A DNA stretch of 64,000 nt from Streptomyces atratus (GTDB lineage Bacteria; Actinomycetota; Actinomycetes; Streptomycetales; Streptomycetaceae), in contig NZ_BMRN01000031.1 of the NCBI RefSeq assembly GCF_014648655.1, positions 1-64,000 of the forward strand, in the 5' to 3' direction. This document shows, piece after piece, positions 1-9,208 of the stretch. Position 1 is the first letter of the stretch, and the number at the start of each line of letters is the position of its first letter. Both the position numbers and the translations under genes were made by a program. The notes beneath the pieces are model-generated. The model was not told the DNA's origin, ran no database searches, and was given only the letters and a program-made list of their open reading frames with translations.

Positions 1-84
1 CCTCTCCCTCCTGACCTTCCATCAAGATCAGGTTCAGGCGAAGACCACCAAGTGGGTCACTTTTGATCCGCCGTCAGAGGGTCA
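1..84. mobile_element. Probable terminal end of an IS21-like insertion sequence (partial)
   Basis: Read on the minus strand, this stretch holds a tract of the form GGATCAAAAGTGACCCAC about 20 bases inside a TGACCC boundary. From memory this resembles terminal sequence of actinobacterial IS21-family elements. The adjacent flavin-oxidase-like frame stops exactly at this boundary (TGA at 82-84), as expected if an element had inserted there. No transposase gene lies inside the window, so the family assignment is tentative. Confidence 0.4.
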
Positions 85-420
85 GAATTCAAGCGACGCC
101 GAGAACGCGTCCGCTGCGTCCCCGGGCACGTTCTGGTCGGTGAAGCACTCCGCCTCGCCCTGCAGAAGCACCACATCGAAGGTGTCCGGCAGCGACAGGC
201 GCACCCGTGGTTCCTTGCGGACGTTCCGCGCGGTCACGGAAGTTGCGCTGGTGCACATCCACACCGCTCGACCGTCCCACGAAAACCACAGCGGCACCTG
301 GTGCGGCCCGTGATCAGGGTGAGCTGTTGATACCCACACGTCGCGCTCTGTGGCGAGCCGTTCCAGAGAGTCGCGCCTACGTTCCGCCACCTGGCGACGA
401 ACGAATTCCGTGTTCTGCAT
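82..420 (-). pseudogene. Pyridoxamine 5'-phosphate oxidase-like flavoprotein, C-terminally truncated
   Basis: The 112-residue product matches the N-terminal part of PPOX-fold (FMN or F420-binding split-barrel) proteins. It has a long N-terminal helix rich in Arg/Glu, then strands reading WVSTAHPDHGPHQVPLWFSW and a WMCTSATSVTARNVRKEPRV segment, where these proteins contact the cofactor phosphate. Family members usually have 130-150 residues; here the frame ends right after the next helix. The stop is supplied by what looks like insertion-sequence DNA. The start ATG at 420 is chosen because the longer upstream frame is Pro/Arg-rich and not protein-like. Substrate unknown; probably inactive because the C-terminal strands are missing. 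Confidence 0.6.
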
Positions 421-946
421 GAGTACCGACCCTAGCCAGCAGGCTCGGGGTGCACATGGGGCGCCGGTCCTACTCCCAACGACCGACAAGCCCTTCAGCC
501 TCGCTTCGGTTCTGCCTCTCCCGTTCCGCCATCCTGGCCACCTGGCCGGTGGAGGACCACCTCGACCTCCTCGGCACCTGCCGCCCATTCCGGCTCTGCC
601 GCCTGGAGCCCGCCGAAGGCTTGCAGGTTGTGAGCCTCACACCCCATTCCCCCAGGCAGAAGCGGTGAGCTGCGAGGCTGTGAGACGGAGCTCGCGCTCA
701 TGCTTCCGCCCTGACCTCTGACACAAGATCTTGACCCTTTGCCAAGCGATCTTGACGGCCAACGAAGCAGGTCTGCCGCATGTGGGCGATTCAGTGCATG
801 GATCCATTCGTGCTTCCGTACGCCCCGCCGTATGCCTCACTGCGCGGCCGTTCCGGGGAAGTAGTGGAGGCAGCGGGGCCGATCGGTCGGGTCGGCCCGG
901 CGGCACCACCCCGCCCGGTGGGCCAAACGGAAGCGAGGAGTTGGAC
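421..946. other. Intergenic region without a convincing gene
   Basis: About 525 bases lie between the truncated PPOX gene and the methyltransferase. The open frames have poor codon structure. Two near-copies of a GATCTTGAC motif occur at about 727 and 750, but I could not link them to a known element. The methyltransferase promoter should lie here; I see no strong -10/-35 pair. Confidence 0.5.
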
Positions 947-1804
947 ATGAGCGATCCATCGGCCCGGGAGGTCGGCGAATGGTACGACCGCTTCGGAGGC
1001 CTGTATGGCCTGACCATGGGCGACAGCATGCACCTGGGCATGTGGACCGACGGCGTGCGGACGCAGACGGGGGAGCCGACGGCCGACGAGATGTGGGAGG
1101 AACTCACCCGGGCCCAGGACTCCTGGACCGGCAGCCTCATCGACGTGGTCGGGCTGCTGCCGGGACAGCGGATGCTGGACGTCGGCTGTGGCACCGGCCG
1201 GCCCACCGTGCGAATCGGTGCCGAGTCGGGCGCGAGCGTGCTCGGCGTGACGGTCAGCGCCGCGCAGGTCCGGGCCGGCCGCGACCGCGCCTTGAAGGCG
1301 GGACTGTCCGACCGCGTCGCCTTCGAACAGGCGGATGCCATGGCTCTGCCCCAGGAGTCCGAGATCTTCGACGCCGCGTGGGCCATCGAGTCGTTCGCTC
1401 ACTTCTCCGACCGCCCCGCCGCGATCCGCGAGGTTCGGCGGGTGCTGCGGCCCGGGGGCCGCTTCGTTCTCGCGGACTGCTACGAAGCCGTGCCCTTCAC
1501 GCCCGAGGAAGTCCAACTCTTCCAGGCCGCGTTCGCCCTCTCCCGCCTCCCCGCCGGACCCGAGGACTACTCCCGCATGCTCGGCGAGGCCGGCTTCGCC
1601 ATCCAAAACATCCGCGACATGTCCCGGGAGTTCAAGCCCACCTACGAGCTGATCCCGCGCCTGTTCGCCGCAAGGCGCGCCCAGATCGCGGAGCTGGTGG
1701 GCACCGCCGCGATGGCGCAGCTCGACACCGTCTACCCGAGCATCCTCGCCTTGTGCCGTGACAAGATGGGATACACCATGATCAACGCCGTAAAGTCCCC
1801 CTGA
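947..1804 (+). CDS. SAM-dependent small-molecule methyltransferase
   Basis: A class I methyltransferase of 285 residues. The glycine-rich SAM-binding motif I, LDVGCGTG, is at residues 77-84. It is followed by a GVTVS..QV acidic-loop region and an ADCYE segment near residue 180. The pattern (GVTVSAAQV after motif I, long C-terminal substrate cap) resembles natural-product O/C/N-methyltransferases such as the RebM and rifamycin methyltransferase type, so the acceptor is probably a secondary metabolite. The acceptor cannot be read from the sequence. ATG 947 is preceded by a GAGGAG ribosome site; the upstream part of the open frame is not protein-like. No biosynthetic genes adjoin it, so it appears to be an orphan tailoring enzyme. 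Confidence 0.85.
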   Translation: MSDPSAREVGEWYDRFGGLYGLTMGDSMHLGMWTDGVRTQTGEPTADEMWEELTRAQDSWTGSLIDVVGLLPGQRMLDVGCGTGRPTVRIGAESGASVLGVTVSAAQVRAGRDRALKAGLSDRVAFEQADAMALPQESEIFDAAWAIESFAHFSDRPAAIREVRRVLRPGGRFVLADCYEAVPFTPEEVQLFQAAFALSRLPAGPEDYSRMLGEAGFAIQNIRDMSREFKPTYELIPRLFAARRAQIAELVGTAAMAQLDTVYPSILALCRDKMGYTMINAVKSP

Positions 1805-1807
1805 CAC

Positions 1808-2963
1808 GGCCAGGCCCGCCCGACTCTCAGGTTTCCGCCGCCAGCAGGCCAGTCACCAAACCGCCCGGCACAGCTCCCCATCACCAGCCGGCATCCCGGG
1901 CAGGCCGGGCCTTCGCCTGCGGGGAGGAGCGGTTCACCGTGGAACGGGCCGGTCAAACTAGCCTGGCAAACGGCCAAGATCGCTTGTCAGAGGACACGCA
2001 CGCCCTGGTCCGGCCCGCCGGCACGGAGGACGATGGAGTCATGGGCGTGCATGACCAGGACCAGGGCGACGTCGCCGAACCGGCGCGGCCGCCGCTGACC
2101 GCGCCCGCGCCCCCGGGGTGACGGCCTCGCTGCGCGAGGCCATGGACGACGTCCGGCACACGGTCACGGTCCTCGCCGCCCGGGTCCGTGACGCGCACGC
2201 CGCCCAGGTCTGAACACCCCTCGGTTACCCGAGCTGGGAGGCGTATCTCCAGTACCCGGGCCCGAGGGCCCGGGGCTCCGCCATTCGGCGGGGCGTCTTC
2301 CGGCATTGCAGCATCCTTCCCTTCTCGATACCGCTGCCGCCCTTCCCCATGTGGCCGGCCTTCCCGGCCTCGGAGTACTACGGCGGCTCCGCCCCGTCCC
2401 GGACCGATCGGCGGTCGATGCGCCCAGCCCCGGCAGCCTGCTGGAGACAGGTGGCGGGGCGAGGTTCGGGACGGTTCCCGTGTTCACTGCGGTTCGCTCG
2501 ACGGAGTAGGAGCCCGACTGTGTCCCTGCGGTATCGCCACGAGTACGCCGCAGGCTTTACTCGTGGCCTCCCGGCCAGCTTTCGTAGACCGGCCCAGGAG
2601 TTGTCAGACCACCCGAGAGGACGACCCGAGTACGCACCGCTTCCGGCCCAGATCCGCCAGGTTCGAGCCGGAGGCACTTTAAGGGACGTAAAACGCCGGT
2701 TCCTCGCGTACCCCTCTCCATCACGCTTGCCGGACCCGCCCCACCTGGCAGTACTGGTCACGTCCCGGCTTCGTCAGGGCCGCTCTCACCCTCCCCGGCA
2801 TCACCCGGCTCAGGCTGCTTTCAGCTTCAACCCGCCTGCTGCGACAGGAGGTTGGTGCAGGTCTCCCACCTCCACTCGAACCAACAGAGCCTCACGGCGC
2901 AACCAAGATCTGTGCCAGAACCGAGAAGCGACAGCACCGGTCCGCGAGCCGGGCGGACCGCCG
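1808..2963. other. Long gene-poor stretch with possible decayed coding remnants
   Basis: This stretch of about 1.15 kb holds no complete gene I can support. A short plus-strand frame ending at about 2212 (reading VTASLREAMDDVRHTVTVL then AARVRDAHAAQV) looks like the C-terminal tail of a lost gene. From 2300 to 2950 base composition changes and no frame shows actinobacterial codon bias. The texture resembles insertion-sequence-associated DNA, but I cannot name an element. The terminator of the methyltransferase would be expected near 1805-1900. Confidence 0.4.
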
Positions 2964-4175
2964 CTACGCAGCGTCCGGGACCCGGCGGCGAACCGCCTCC
3001 GCGACGTTGTCGAGACCGGGCGACTCCGGTGTCACCCGGAGGTGCAGGGCAGCGAGCAGCAGGCAGAGAGCGGCCATCGTGGACCACAGCGTGGTCGTCC
3101 CCGCGCGGGCGAGCAGTTGGGTGCCGAGGACGGGTGCGAGCGTCGCGGCGATGCCCCAGCTGGTGCCGAAGACGGCCAGGTAACGGCCGCTTCCGCCGGG
3201 CGGCGCGAGATCGGTGACGAGCGCGTAGATGCGGCCCATGACCAGCAGGTCGCCCAGGCTCCACACGGCGGCCGAGGCGAGCAGGGCCGGCAGGGTGCGG
3301 GCGAGGGCGTAGCCGGTCAGCCCCGCGGCCAGGAGGAGATGGGCGAGGGCGAGCGCGCCGGGTGTCGTGAGCCGGGTCGCCCAGGGCAGCCGGACGAGCG
3401 GCTGGGCGAGCACGGTGGTGGCCGCGGCGGCGGTGAACAACAGCCCGGCGTAGGCGGCGGGCAGGCCCTGCCGCGCGAGCGCTAGTGGCAGGGTCATCAC
3501 GGTCTGCTGGTTGATCAGGGCGTAGGCGGTTCCGGTGGCCAGGACGCCCAGCAGGGCTCGGTCCCGCAGCGGTCGCACGGCGGTGCCGTCCTGGTCCGCT
3601 CCGGGCGGTGCCGGACGGTCGCGTGGAAGAGCCAGCCGGATCAGCAGCGCGCAGGCCAGGCACGTGGCGGCGTCGGTGACGAAGAGCCAGCGCAGGTCCC
3701 AGTGTCCGAGCAGGGCGGCGAGCAGTCCGGCGCCCATGCCGCCCGCCGCGAGCGCGGCGCTGAACAGGCTGAAGGCGCGTACCCGTTGCCGCTCCGGCAC
3801 GGACTCGCCGATGATGGCCTGGCTCGGCGGTTCGTAAAGTTCGAAGGCCAGCCCGAGCAGCACTGCCCCGGTGACCGCCCAGGTGAGCGACGTGGAGGCC
3901 GCGATCGCCAGCTGCGCGGTGGCGCATCCGCAGAGCCCGAGCACGATGGTCGTGCGCCGGCCGATCCGGTCGGCCAGTCCTCCCCCGGCCAACCGCGAGG
4001 GGATCGTCGCGAGCCCGAAGACGGCGCTGACCAGCCCGGCGGTGGCCAGGCTCGCGCCGTGGTCGGCGCAGATCAGCGCGGTGAGGAAGGGCAGCGAGAA
4101 GGCTCCGAGCCGGTTGACGACCTGAGCGAGCAGCAGCAGGCGGACGGTGCGGGGCAGCGGTTCGGAGCGCAGCAC
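2964..4175 (-). CDS. MFS family exporter
   Basis: A major facilitator superfamily transporter of about 403 residues with about 12 hydrophobic segments. The hallmark motif A loop between helices 2 and 3 is seen as GGGLADRIGRRTT, and a second hydrophobic bundle follows a short Pro/Asp-rich central loop. This is the size and layout of 12-helix drug:proton antiporters (MdtH-like). I prefer the GTG at 4175 because it follows GGGAGGT; an in-frame GTG at 4190 would add five residues. It is divergent from the CGNR regulator gene at 4250, with about 75 bases between the starts. Exporter beside regulator suggests local control, perhaps by the exported compound; the substrate is unknown. Confidence 0.85.
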   Translation of the reverse strand: MLRSEPLPRTVRLLLLAQVVNRLGAFSLPFLTALICADHGASLATAGLVSAVFGLATIPSRLAGGGLADRIGRRTTIVLGLCGCATAQLAIAASTSLTWAVTGAVLLGLAFELYEPPSQAIIGESVPERQRVRAFSLFSAALAAGGMGAGLLAALLGHWDLRWLFVTDAATCLACALLIRLALPRDRPAPPGADQDGTAVRPLRDRALLGVLATGTAYALINQQTVMTLPLALARQGLPAAYAGLLFTAAAATTVLAQPLVRLPWATRLTTPGALALAHLLLAAGLTGYALARTLPALLASAAVWSLGDLLVMGRIYALVTDLAPPGGSGRYLAVFGTSWGIAATLAPVLGTQLLARAGTTTLWSTMAALCLLLAALHLRVTPESPGLDNVAEAVRRRVPDAA

Positions 4176-4249
4176 AGCACCTCCCGTCACTGGCCAATCG
4201 TCTATTGTCAGTGACGTACACCGTAGGCGGGTGAAAGGTAACTGGTCAA
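4176..4249. promoter_or_regulatory. Divergent promoter region of MFS exporter and CGNR regulator
   Basis: These 74 bases separate two divergent starts. On the minus strand a TTGACC box and a TACGGT box lie about 18 bases apart, a plausible sigma-70-type promoter for the exporter. On the plus strand TTGTCA (near 4205) could be a -35 box, but no good -10 follows. An operator for the CGNR protein is expected here but not identified. Confidence 0.4.
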
Positions 4250-4819
4250 GTGTTGTTCGACAGTCACATGTATGTCCTCCTCGATGCCTCGGTGGCGCTC
4301 GTCAACGCGCTGACCGACGGTGAGGCGCGCGGTCGTCGCTACCTCGCCCCCGAGGGCGCCGAACGGGTCGGGGCGGTCCGCGCGGCGCTCTCCGCCGGGG
4401 CAGACCTGGGACTCGGCGAGGCCGACCAGTTGGCCGACACCGCCCGCACCCTACGGACCGTGTTCGAGGCCGCAGCCGCCGACCGCCTCGACGACGCGGC
4501 TCCCGCCCTCAACGCGCTGCTGCGTGAGACCGGCGCCCGCCCGCAGCTCGACCGGGCTCCCGGGGAGCCGTGGCAGGTCCACTTCCACGGTGCTGACGAC
4601 TCCTACGCCGTCGGTTGGAGCGCCGGCTGTGCCACCGGCCTCGCCATGGCCCTCGGCGGCGATTACGCCGGACGCCTCGGGGTTTGCGCAGCCCCGCGCT
4701 GCGACCGGGTCTATGTGGACACGTCCCGCAACGCCGGCCGTCAGTTCTGCTCGACGGCCTGCCAGAACCGCGTCAAAGCAGCGGCGTTCCGCGCGCGGCA
4801 CGCGAGCGACCAGGCGTGA
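4250..4819 (+). CDS. CGNR zinc-finger (ABATE-type) transcriptional regulator
   Basis: A 189-residue protein with the N-terminal ABATE fold, seen at the start as DASVALVNALTDG, and a C-terminal CGNR zinc finger. The four likely zinc ligands are Cys146, Cys151, Cys167 and Cys171; the signature that gives the family its name reads CQNR here (171-174) rather than CGNR. The finger ends in a basic helix that presumably contacts DNA. These proteins are widespread actinobacterial one-component regulators. Divergence from the MFS exporter gene makes that exporter the obvious target. The GTG at 4250 is used; an ATG at 4268 is an alternative. The gene ends four bases before the convergent gene at 4823. 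Confidence 0.8.
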   Translation: MLFDSHMYVLLDASVALVNALTDGEARGRRYLAPEGAERVGAVRAALSAGADLGLGEADQLADTARTLRTVFEAAAADRLDDAAPALNALLRETGARPQLDRAPGEPWQVHFHGADDSYAVGWSAGCATGLAMALGGDYAGRLGVCAAPRCDRVYVDTSRNAGRQFCSTACQNRVKAAAFRARHASDQA

Positions 4820-4822
4820 ACC

Positions 4823-5275
4823 TCAGCCCCTCGCCTGTGCGAACCGAGCGGCCTTGCCCTCCACCCAGGCCCGTTTCGCGGCGCTTCGAGGTGGTGCAGG
4901 GACCGCCCACCCAGTGCAGGTGTTGCCTGTGACAGTGTCTCCGCCACGGCCCAGCGCCGAGGGCTGTTCGGCCAGTGCCTGGAGTGCGGTAATCGCCCGC
5001 TCGCGTTCGACGCCTTCCAGCGGTTCAAGGAACTCGGCGAGATCGGCCTGCCAAGCGGCCGCCTGAAGGGACCTTTGGAGCGCCCCGCCCTCAGTTGTCA
5101 CCGCGTTAGCGGTACGGTCCAGCCTCCGGAGTTGGTGGCGCTCGCGCTCCGGGTCTCCCTGGGCCAGCAGGCGCGCCACGGCCGCGCGCACCCCGGCCCA
5201 CGTATCCGTACCCGCCGCCTGCACCACGGCAGCGCCACCAGCCGCAGTCAGTGCCGTCAACGCCTCCGAGAGCAT
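4823..5275 (-). CDS. Uncharacterised actinobacterial protein (about 150 residues)
   Basis: I do not recognise a functional domain. The protein opens with a small-residue-rich hydrophobic helix (LTALTAAGGAAVVQAAG), then a Trp-containing helix and an acidic/Arg-rich helical segment (GDPERERHQLRRLDRTANAV). A second helix pair includes WQADLAEFLEPLEG. The first 60-100 residues resemble a family of short Streptomyces proteins found near signalling or conflict genes, but that is impression only. ATG 5275 follows a purine-rich GGGGTCTGGGG tract. The C-terminal 45 residues are poorly structured and may be divergent. Confidence 0.55.
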   Translation of the reverse strand: MLSEALTALTAAGGAAVVQAAGTDTWAGVRAAVARLLAQGDPERERHQLRRLDRTANAVTTEGGALQRSLQAAAWQADLAEFLEPLEGVERERAITALQALAEQPSALGRGGDTVTGNTCTGWAVPAPPRSAAKRAWVEGKAARFAQARG

Positions 5276-5575
5276 CCCCAGACCCCCTTCGCGCAACCCC
5301 ACCGGACGAACAGAAAAGTAGCCCCGGCCATCCGCCCCCCACTGCAGAGTTCCGCGATCAGGCGCGCGTACACGGACACCATCATGGAGCGCTGATCCCC
5401 GCAGATTTGCCCCGCTCGCCCGCACCCTCAGCGGCCTCCAGGCTTTGACGGGCCGTCGTCGCACACCGTGGTCCGCCAAGCCGTGATGTCCGCACCCCCC
5501 CCGCGTCGCCTGCCCCTCCGAGTACGCGCGCCGACTGTCACTTCTGACATCAAATGCGCCAGTACCAGTGCCGTA
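5276..5575. other. Intergenic, no gene seen
   Basis: About 300 bases lie between two minus-strand genes. No frame with good codon bias and no recognisable RNA or repeat. It should carry the promoter of the 4823-5275 gene and the terminator of the 5576-6373 gene. Confidence 0.4.
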
Positions 5576-6373
5576 TTACGCGTCAGGTGTCATCGGATAC
5601 GTATCCCCGTCGATCCACAGCTTGTCGTTGTCAGTGACGAAAAGGAAAAGGCCGATTCCGGGCGGCGGATTACGCAGATAGGCGACGGCGGACTCGGTGA
5701 GCCGGACCCTGCCGTTCCCGAGGTGGGTGATCCCCGCCGGTTCTGTGTGTCCGGCGAGCCACTCTGCCCGCTCCATACCCACGACCGTGCTGTACGACCG
5801 CTCCGAACTACGCAGGAGGTCGTCGTACCGGGCGAAGGTCAGGACGGTGTCCAGTGCCTCCTCGAACGTCTGCGGCCCCAGGAACTCCCTGTTCCTGAAG
5901 GTGCCGTCGCGCGGTACCCGGGCGTAGGAGAGCCACATGGATCCCGAGGACACGACGTGACCGACCGGGAAGCCGTCCGGAGAGCCTTCGCCCAGGCGCA
6001 CGGACACCTTCTGCTCGCCGCGAGGATCGGAGGGCTCCTGGAAGAGGAAGAGGCGGCGCACCTTCAGCCGCTCCTTGAGGTCCGGGTCGATGCGGTCTAT
6101 GTCCATGGGTTCCTCCTCCACGGCCAGCAGTGCCTCCGTGGAGCGGATGAAGTCGATGTTCACCGACGCGAGGAAGGGGGCAACCCTGACGCACTGCCAA
6201 CCGGTCGGCTCTATTTGAGCGACGATCAAGTCGACCTCCTTGCGGATCTTCCTCATGGACAGGGCGCGGGTATCGACGTCGAAGCTGACGCTGAACGTCT
6301 GCTCACCCTGTTCAAAGGCGACCCTGGCGCCTGAAACCAGCCTCTGTATCCGCCAAGCGTGTAGAAGGCCCAT
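5576..6373 (-). CDS. Hypothetical protein (about 265 residues)
   Basis: No family recognised. It has a mixed alpha/beta pattern with a central acidic stretch (EEEPMDIDRIDPDLKERLK), a hydrophobic strand-rich half and a C-terminal FLFVTDNDKLWIDGDTYP segment. There is no signal peptide or membrane segment. ATG 6373 is taken because it follows a GGGGAAGA ribosome site; the upstream frame (to 6421) is Arg-rich. Codon use is typical of the genome, so the gene is probably real. The lipoprotein gene at 6596-6937 lies upstream on the same strand. Confidence 0.6.
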   Translation of the reverse strand: MGLLHAWRIQRLVSGARVAFEQGEQTFSVSFDVDTRALSMRKIRKEVDLIVAQIEPTGWQCVRVAPFLASVNIDFIRSTEALLAVEEEPMDIDRIDPDLKERLKVRRLFLFQEPSDPRGEQKVSVRLGEGSPDGFPVGHVVSSGSMWLSYARVPRDGTFRNREFLGPQTFEEALDTVLTFARYDDLLRSSERSYSTVVGMERAEWLAGHTEPAGITHLGNGRVRLTESAVAYLRNPPPGIGLFLFVTDNDKLWIDGDTYPMTPDA

Positions 6374-6595
6374 TCTCTTCCCCGATCTGATAGGCCTCCG
6401 ACGGCTCGAAAGCCTGCTCAACTATCGTGTGAAACCGCACGATTCGCGAGAGCACGGCAGCCCGCCGGGCGTCGGTGCTGGTGATACAACGCCGCCCGTC
6501 ATCGTACGCTTCGACCAATCTTGATGTTCCAGGCTTTTGTGCCGCCCTTTACCAGGGTTCGGTTGGATGTGCGCCTGCTTCAGCAGGTCGGGAGA

Positions 6596-6937
6596 TCAGC
6601 ACTCGGACACCATCTCAGGCGTCACTTCACCATCGTCGCTCGTGATCGAGGTGCTTGCGTCGATATACCCTGAGCCGCCGTCGTAGGAGATCTTGTACGT
6701 GGCGCCGTAGCCGTAGCCACTGGCATCGGTCTTGCCTGGCTCGTAGCAGTCGACTGTGATCGGTGTCAGCGTCGTGAGCTGCTGTTCTGGCTGCGAACCG
6801 ATAGGGTTCGCGTTCGGCCAGACGGCGACACTGTCGTAGTTCGCGATCTTTCCATCGATTCCGCCGCATCCCGAAAGTGTCAGCAGCGCGAGCACAGCGC
6901 CTCCCACTGACACCACGGCCCTTTTCCTGTTACCCAC
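6596..6937 (-). CDS. Small secreted lipoprotein
   Basis: A 113-residue protein with a classical lipoprotein signal: basic n-region (MGNRKR), hydrophobic core (VVSVGGAVLALLT) and lipobox LSGC with the lipidated Cys at about residue 24. The mature part is short, polar and Gly/Tyr/Ser-rich (GYGYGATYKISYDGG), suggesting a small beta domain on the outer face of the membrane. Function unknown. No neighbouring gene hints at a partner. Confidence 0.7.
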   Translation of the reverse strand: MGNRKRAVVSVGGAVLALLTLSGCGGIDGKIANYDSVAVWPNANPIGSQPEQQLTTLTPITVDCYEPGKTDASGYGYGATYKISYDGGSGYIDASTSITSDDGEVTPEMVSEC

Positions 6938-7355
6938 TCGTCTCCCCCGTGTCTTCGGAAACGCCGTAATCCTTAGGAAAACCGGCGATTATCGGCGCTG
7001 GCCGGTAGCCACGAGACCGCATAGTGCCTGCGCCGCCAGCCAGATCATTTGCATGCAGCCCAAGGGGATTCCTTCCCTGGCCCGCCGTACCTCGAACGGG
7101 GCCAAGCCCTGCCCATGGGTTCCTCCCTCGGATGGGACGGTTGCGGGGCTGCCCCACCTCAGTCGGGCGGGGACCCGCCCCGCCTTGCCCTGGCGCACAG
7201 CGGATCCTGTGACTGACTGTAGGACTGGATCGTGCGCCGTGAATTGCGCGTGCGCGTAAGGAAGTTGTTGCAGTGCGCAACGCTTGATGCCATGAGCGCG
7301 AGAATCAACTCTGGATATGCACACTACGAGAAGGCTGCGGTGAAGGGTGTCTTCG
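6938..7355. promoter_or_regulatory. Divergent intergenic region upstream of AraC-type regulator
   Basis: About 420 bases lie between divergent starts. The part next to the regulator (7200-7355) is lower in G+C and carries an imperfect inverted repeat with GTTGC and GCAAC half-sites near 7263-7285, a plausible operator. No gene is supported in 6940-7200 on either strand. Confidence 0.4.
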
Positions 7356-8399
7356 ATGGCCGTGGAAACCTACGTTGTGGATACGTTGACAACCCGTGAC
7401 GTGACGTTGCGTGAACGCACCGACTTCTGGAGCGAGCACGTGACGTCGTATCAAAGCCGGGTGGGCTACATGTACCCGCGCACCGACAACTTTCATGCGG
7501 GGACGATCCGCCAGTGCACTGACGCCTATCAGATCGTCATGTTCTGGTCGGACACGATCAAGTACACCCGGACCGCGGGCCAGGCGCGGCGCGACCCGGA
7601 CGAGGACTACCGCTTGCTGCTACCGGTCGCCGGGGAAATGGTGCTGCGGCAGGACGACCGGGAGGTACGGCTGGTGCCGGGGGCCGGGTGCCTGATCTCG
7701 TTCGCCACACCGTTCGAGATCCTGCAGGAAGCCTCCATGCGGGCGCTCATCATGTCGATCGCCGCTCAGGAGGTGAACGGGCGATTGAATCGGTCGTCGC
7801 CGCTCACTGCAGGCCTCGACTTGACCACCGGCCTCGGCCGGGTGGTGGGCGGCATGCTGACCGGTCTGCATGAGGAGCGCGACACCCTCACCAGCGGCCA
7901 GTTCGACGCGGTGTCGGACCGGCTGGTCGAGCTGCTGTGCATGCTCGCCGCAGGCGAAGACCGCCCCACCGCCCCGGGCCATCTGGCCGATGTGGAGACG
8001 GTGGTCCGCCGGTACATCCGCGAGCATGCGGCCGACCCTGATATGACCGGCGTCACCGTGGCGCAGGCGCTGGGTTGGTCGCTGCGCCAGGTGCAGCTGG
8101 TCCTGCAGCATGCCGGGACGACCCCCCGCGAGCTTATCCGCGAGGAGCGGCTGCGGTTGGTACGAGACCGGCTGCGGGCACCCGCGTACCGGCATATGAC
8201 GATCACCGAGCTGGCCTATGCCTCGGGATTCTCCTCCTCGAGCGCGCTCAGCACGGCATTCCGGCAGCGCTTCGGGGTATGCCCCCGCGAGATGCGGCAC
8301 GCGGGCCCCAGTCCGTCGGCGATACGCGCCGGAATTGCTCGCACCGAAGGCCGGCCGGACCACAGGCAAGCGAGCGGGCGGCAAGACGGGCTCGCGTGA
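7356..8399 (+). CDS. AraC/XylS-family transcriptional regulator
   Basis: About 347 residues. The N-terminal 200 residues match the AraC-binding-like cupin domain typical of actinobacterial regulators (opens with DVTLRERTDFWSEHV). The C-terminal third carries the double helix-turn-helix of AraC/XylS proteins: ADVETVVRRYIREH, then TVAQALGWSLRQVQLVLQ, then the conserved second motif ITELAYASGFSSSSALSTAFRQRFG ending in P-x-E. ATG 7356 follows GAAGGG at good spacing; a GTG at 7347 is an alternative. Such proteins usually activate nearby catabolic or oxidase genes, but the downstream gene is a response regulator remnant, so the target is not evident. The last 25 residues are unstructured. Confidence 0.85.
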   Translation: MAVETYVVDTLTTRDVTLRERTDFWSEHVTSYQSRVGYMYPRTDNFHAGTIRQCTDAYQIVMFWSDTIKYTRTAGQARRDPDEDYRLLLPVAGEMVLRQDDREVRLVPGAGCLISFATPFEILQEASMRALIMSIAAQEVNGRLNRSSPLTAGLDLTTGLGRVVGGMLTGLHEERDTLTSGQFDAVSDRLVELLCMLAAGEDRPTAPGHLADVETVVRRYIREHAADPDMTGVTVAQALGWSLRQVQLVLQHAGTTPRELIREERLRLVRDRLRAPAYRHMTITELAYASGFSSSSALSTAFRQRFGVCPREMRHAGPSPSAIRAGIARTEGRPDHRQASGRQDGLA

Positions 8400-8599
8400 G
8401 CGCGGCCTCGCCCAGCACTCGCCCTGCTCACCCGCCTGAACCGCGAGCCCCGCGACACTGCTCAGGCTGCCGAGAGCGCGCAGACGCGGTACACCCAGAA
8501 GACTACGAGCCGACCGAGAGCGAAGTGGACGAGTCGTGGCACTGGCGGCGAGGGCCCCACGTAGTAGGCGGGCGGTGCAGGCCGGGGTCGGGGCGGGCA

Positions 8600-9208
8600 G
8601 TGTCAGGAACTCTCGCCGGGCGCTTGGCCGGAACGCCGGCGGTCGGGGAGGCTGCCGACGGCGTCGAGGCCGTCGAGCGGGCGCGGCAGTTGCGGCCGGA
8701 CGTGGTCCTGATGGACGTGCGGATGCCGCGCCTCAACGGCATCGAGGCCACCCGGCAGCTCCTCGCGGAGTCGGCCGAACCGCCGAAAGTCGTGGTGATC
8801 ACCACCTTCGAGAACGACGGCTACGTCACCGCTGCACTCAGCGCCGGGGCCAGCGGCTTCGTGCTCAAGCGGCTCCCGGTCCCGCAGATCGCGGAAGCAG
8901 TGCGGGTGGTCGCGGCGGGCGAGGCGATCCTCTTCTCGGCGGCCCTGCGCCAGATGGTCACCGCCCGCCCGCTGGGCTCCGCCGAGGCGCTGCCGCAGGC
9001 GGCGCTGACGGGCCGGGAGGAGGAGGCGCTGCGGTTGATGGCCACCGGCCTGTCCAACCCGGAGATTGCGGAGTCGCTCACGGTGAGCCTGGAGACGGTG
9101 AAGACACACGTCGGGAACGTGCTGACCAAGCTCGGCGCGCAGAACCGGACCCACGCGGTGGTGATCGCGTACGAAACCGGCCTGGTCGTGCCCGGGGTCA
9201 CGGGCTGA
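8600..9208 (+). pseudogene. NarL/FixJ-type response regulator missing its receiver N-terminus
   Basis: The C-terminal part is an intact LuxR-type helix-turn-helix (LTGREEEALRLMATGLSNPEIAESLTVS then ETVKTHVGNVLTKLG). The receiver domain keeps the phospho-acceptor Asp (VVLMDVRMP, about residue 39 from GTG 8600) and the later ITTF and LKR motifs. It lacks the first strand and the paired acidic residues (expected as ADDQ) that bind magnesium, because the frame dissolves upstream of GTPAVGEAADG. No ribosome site precedes GTG 8600. Usual family length is about 215-225; only about 202 residues are available. No kinase gene is paired with it. It could still be expressed as a phosphorylation-independent DNA-binding protein, but erosion is more likely. 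Confidence 0.6.

Noticed and set aside
2349..3485. A 378-residue plus-strand frame running into the MFS gene
   Set aside because: The 5' part has no codon bias and the 3' part is the antisense of the MFS exporter.
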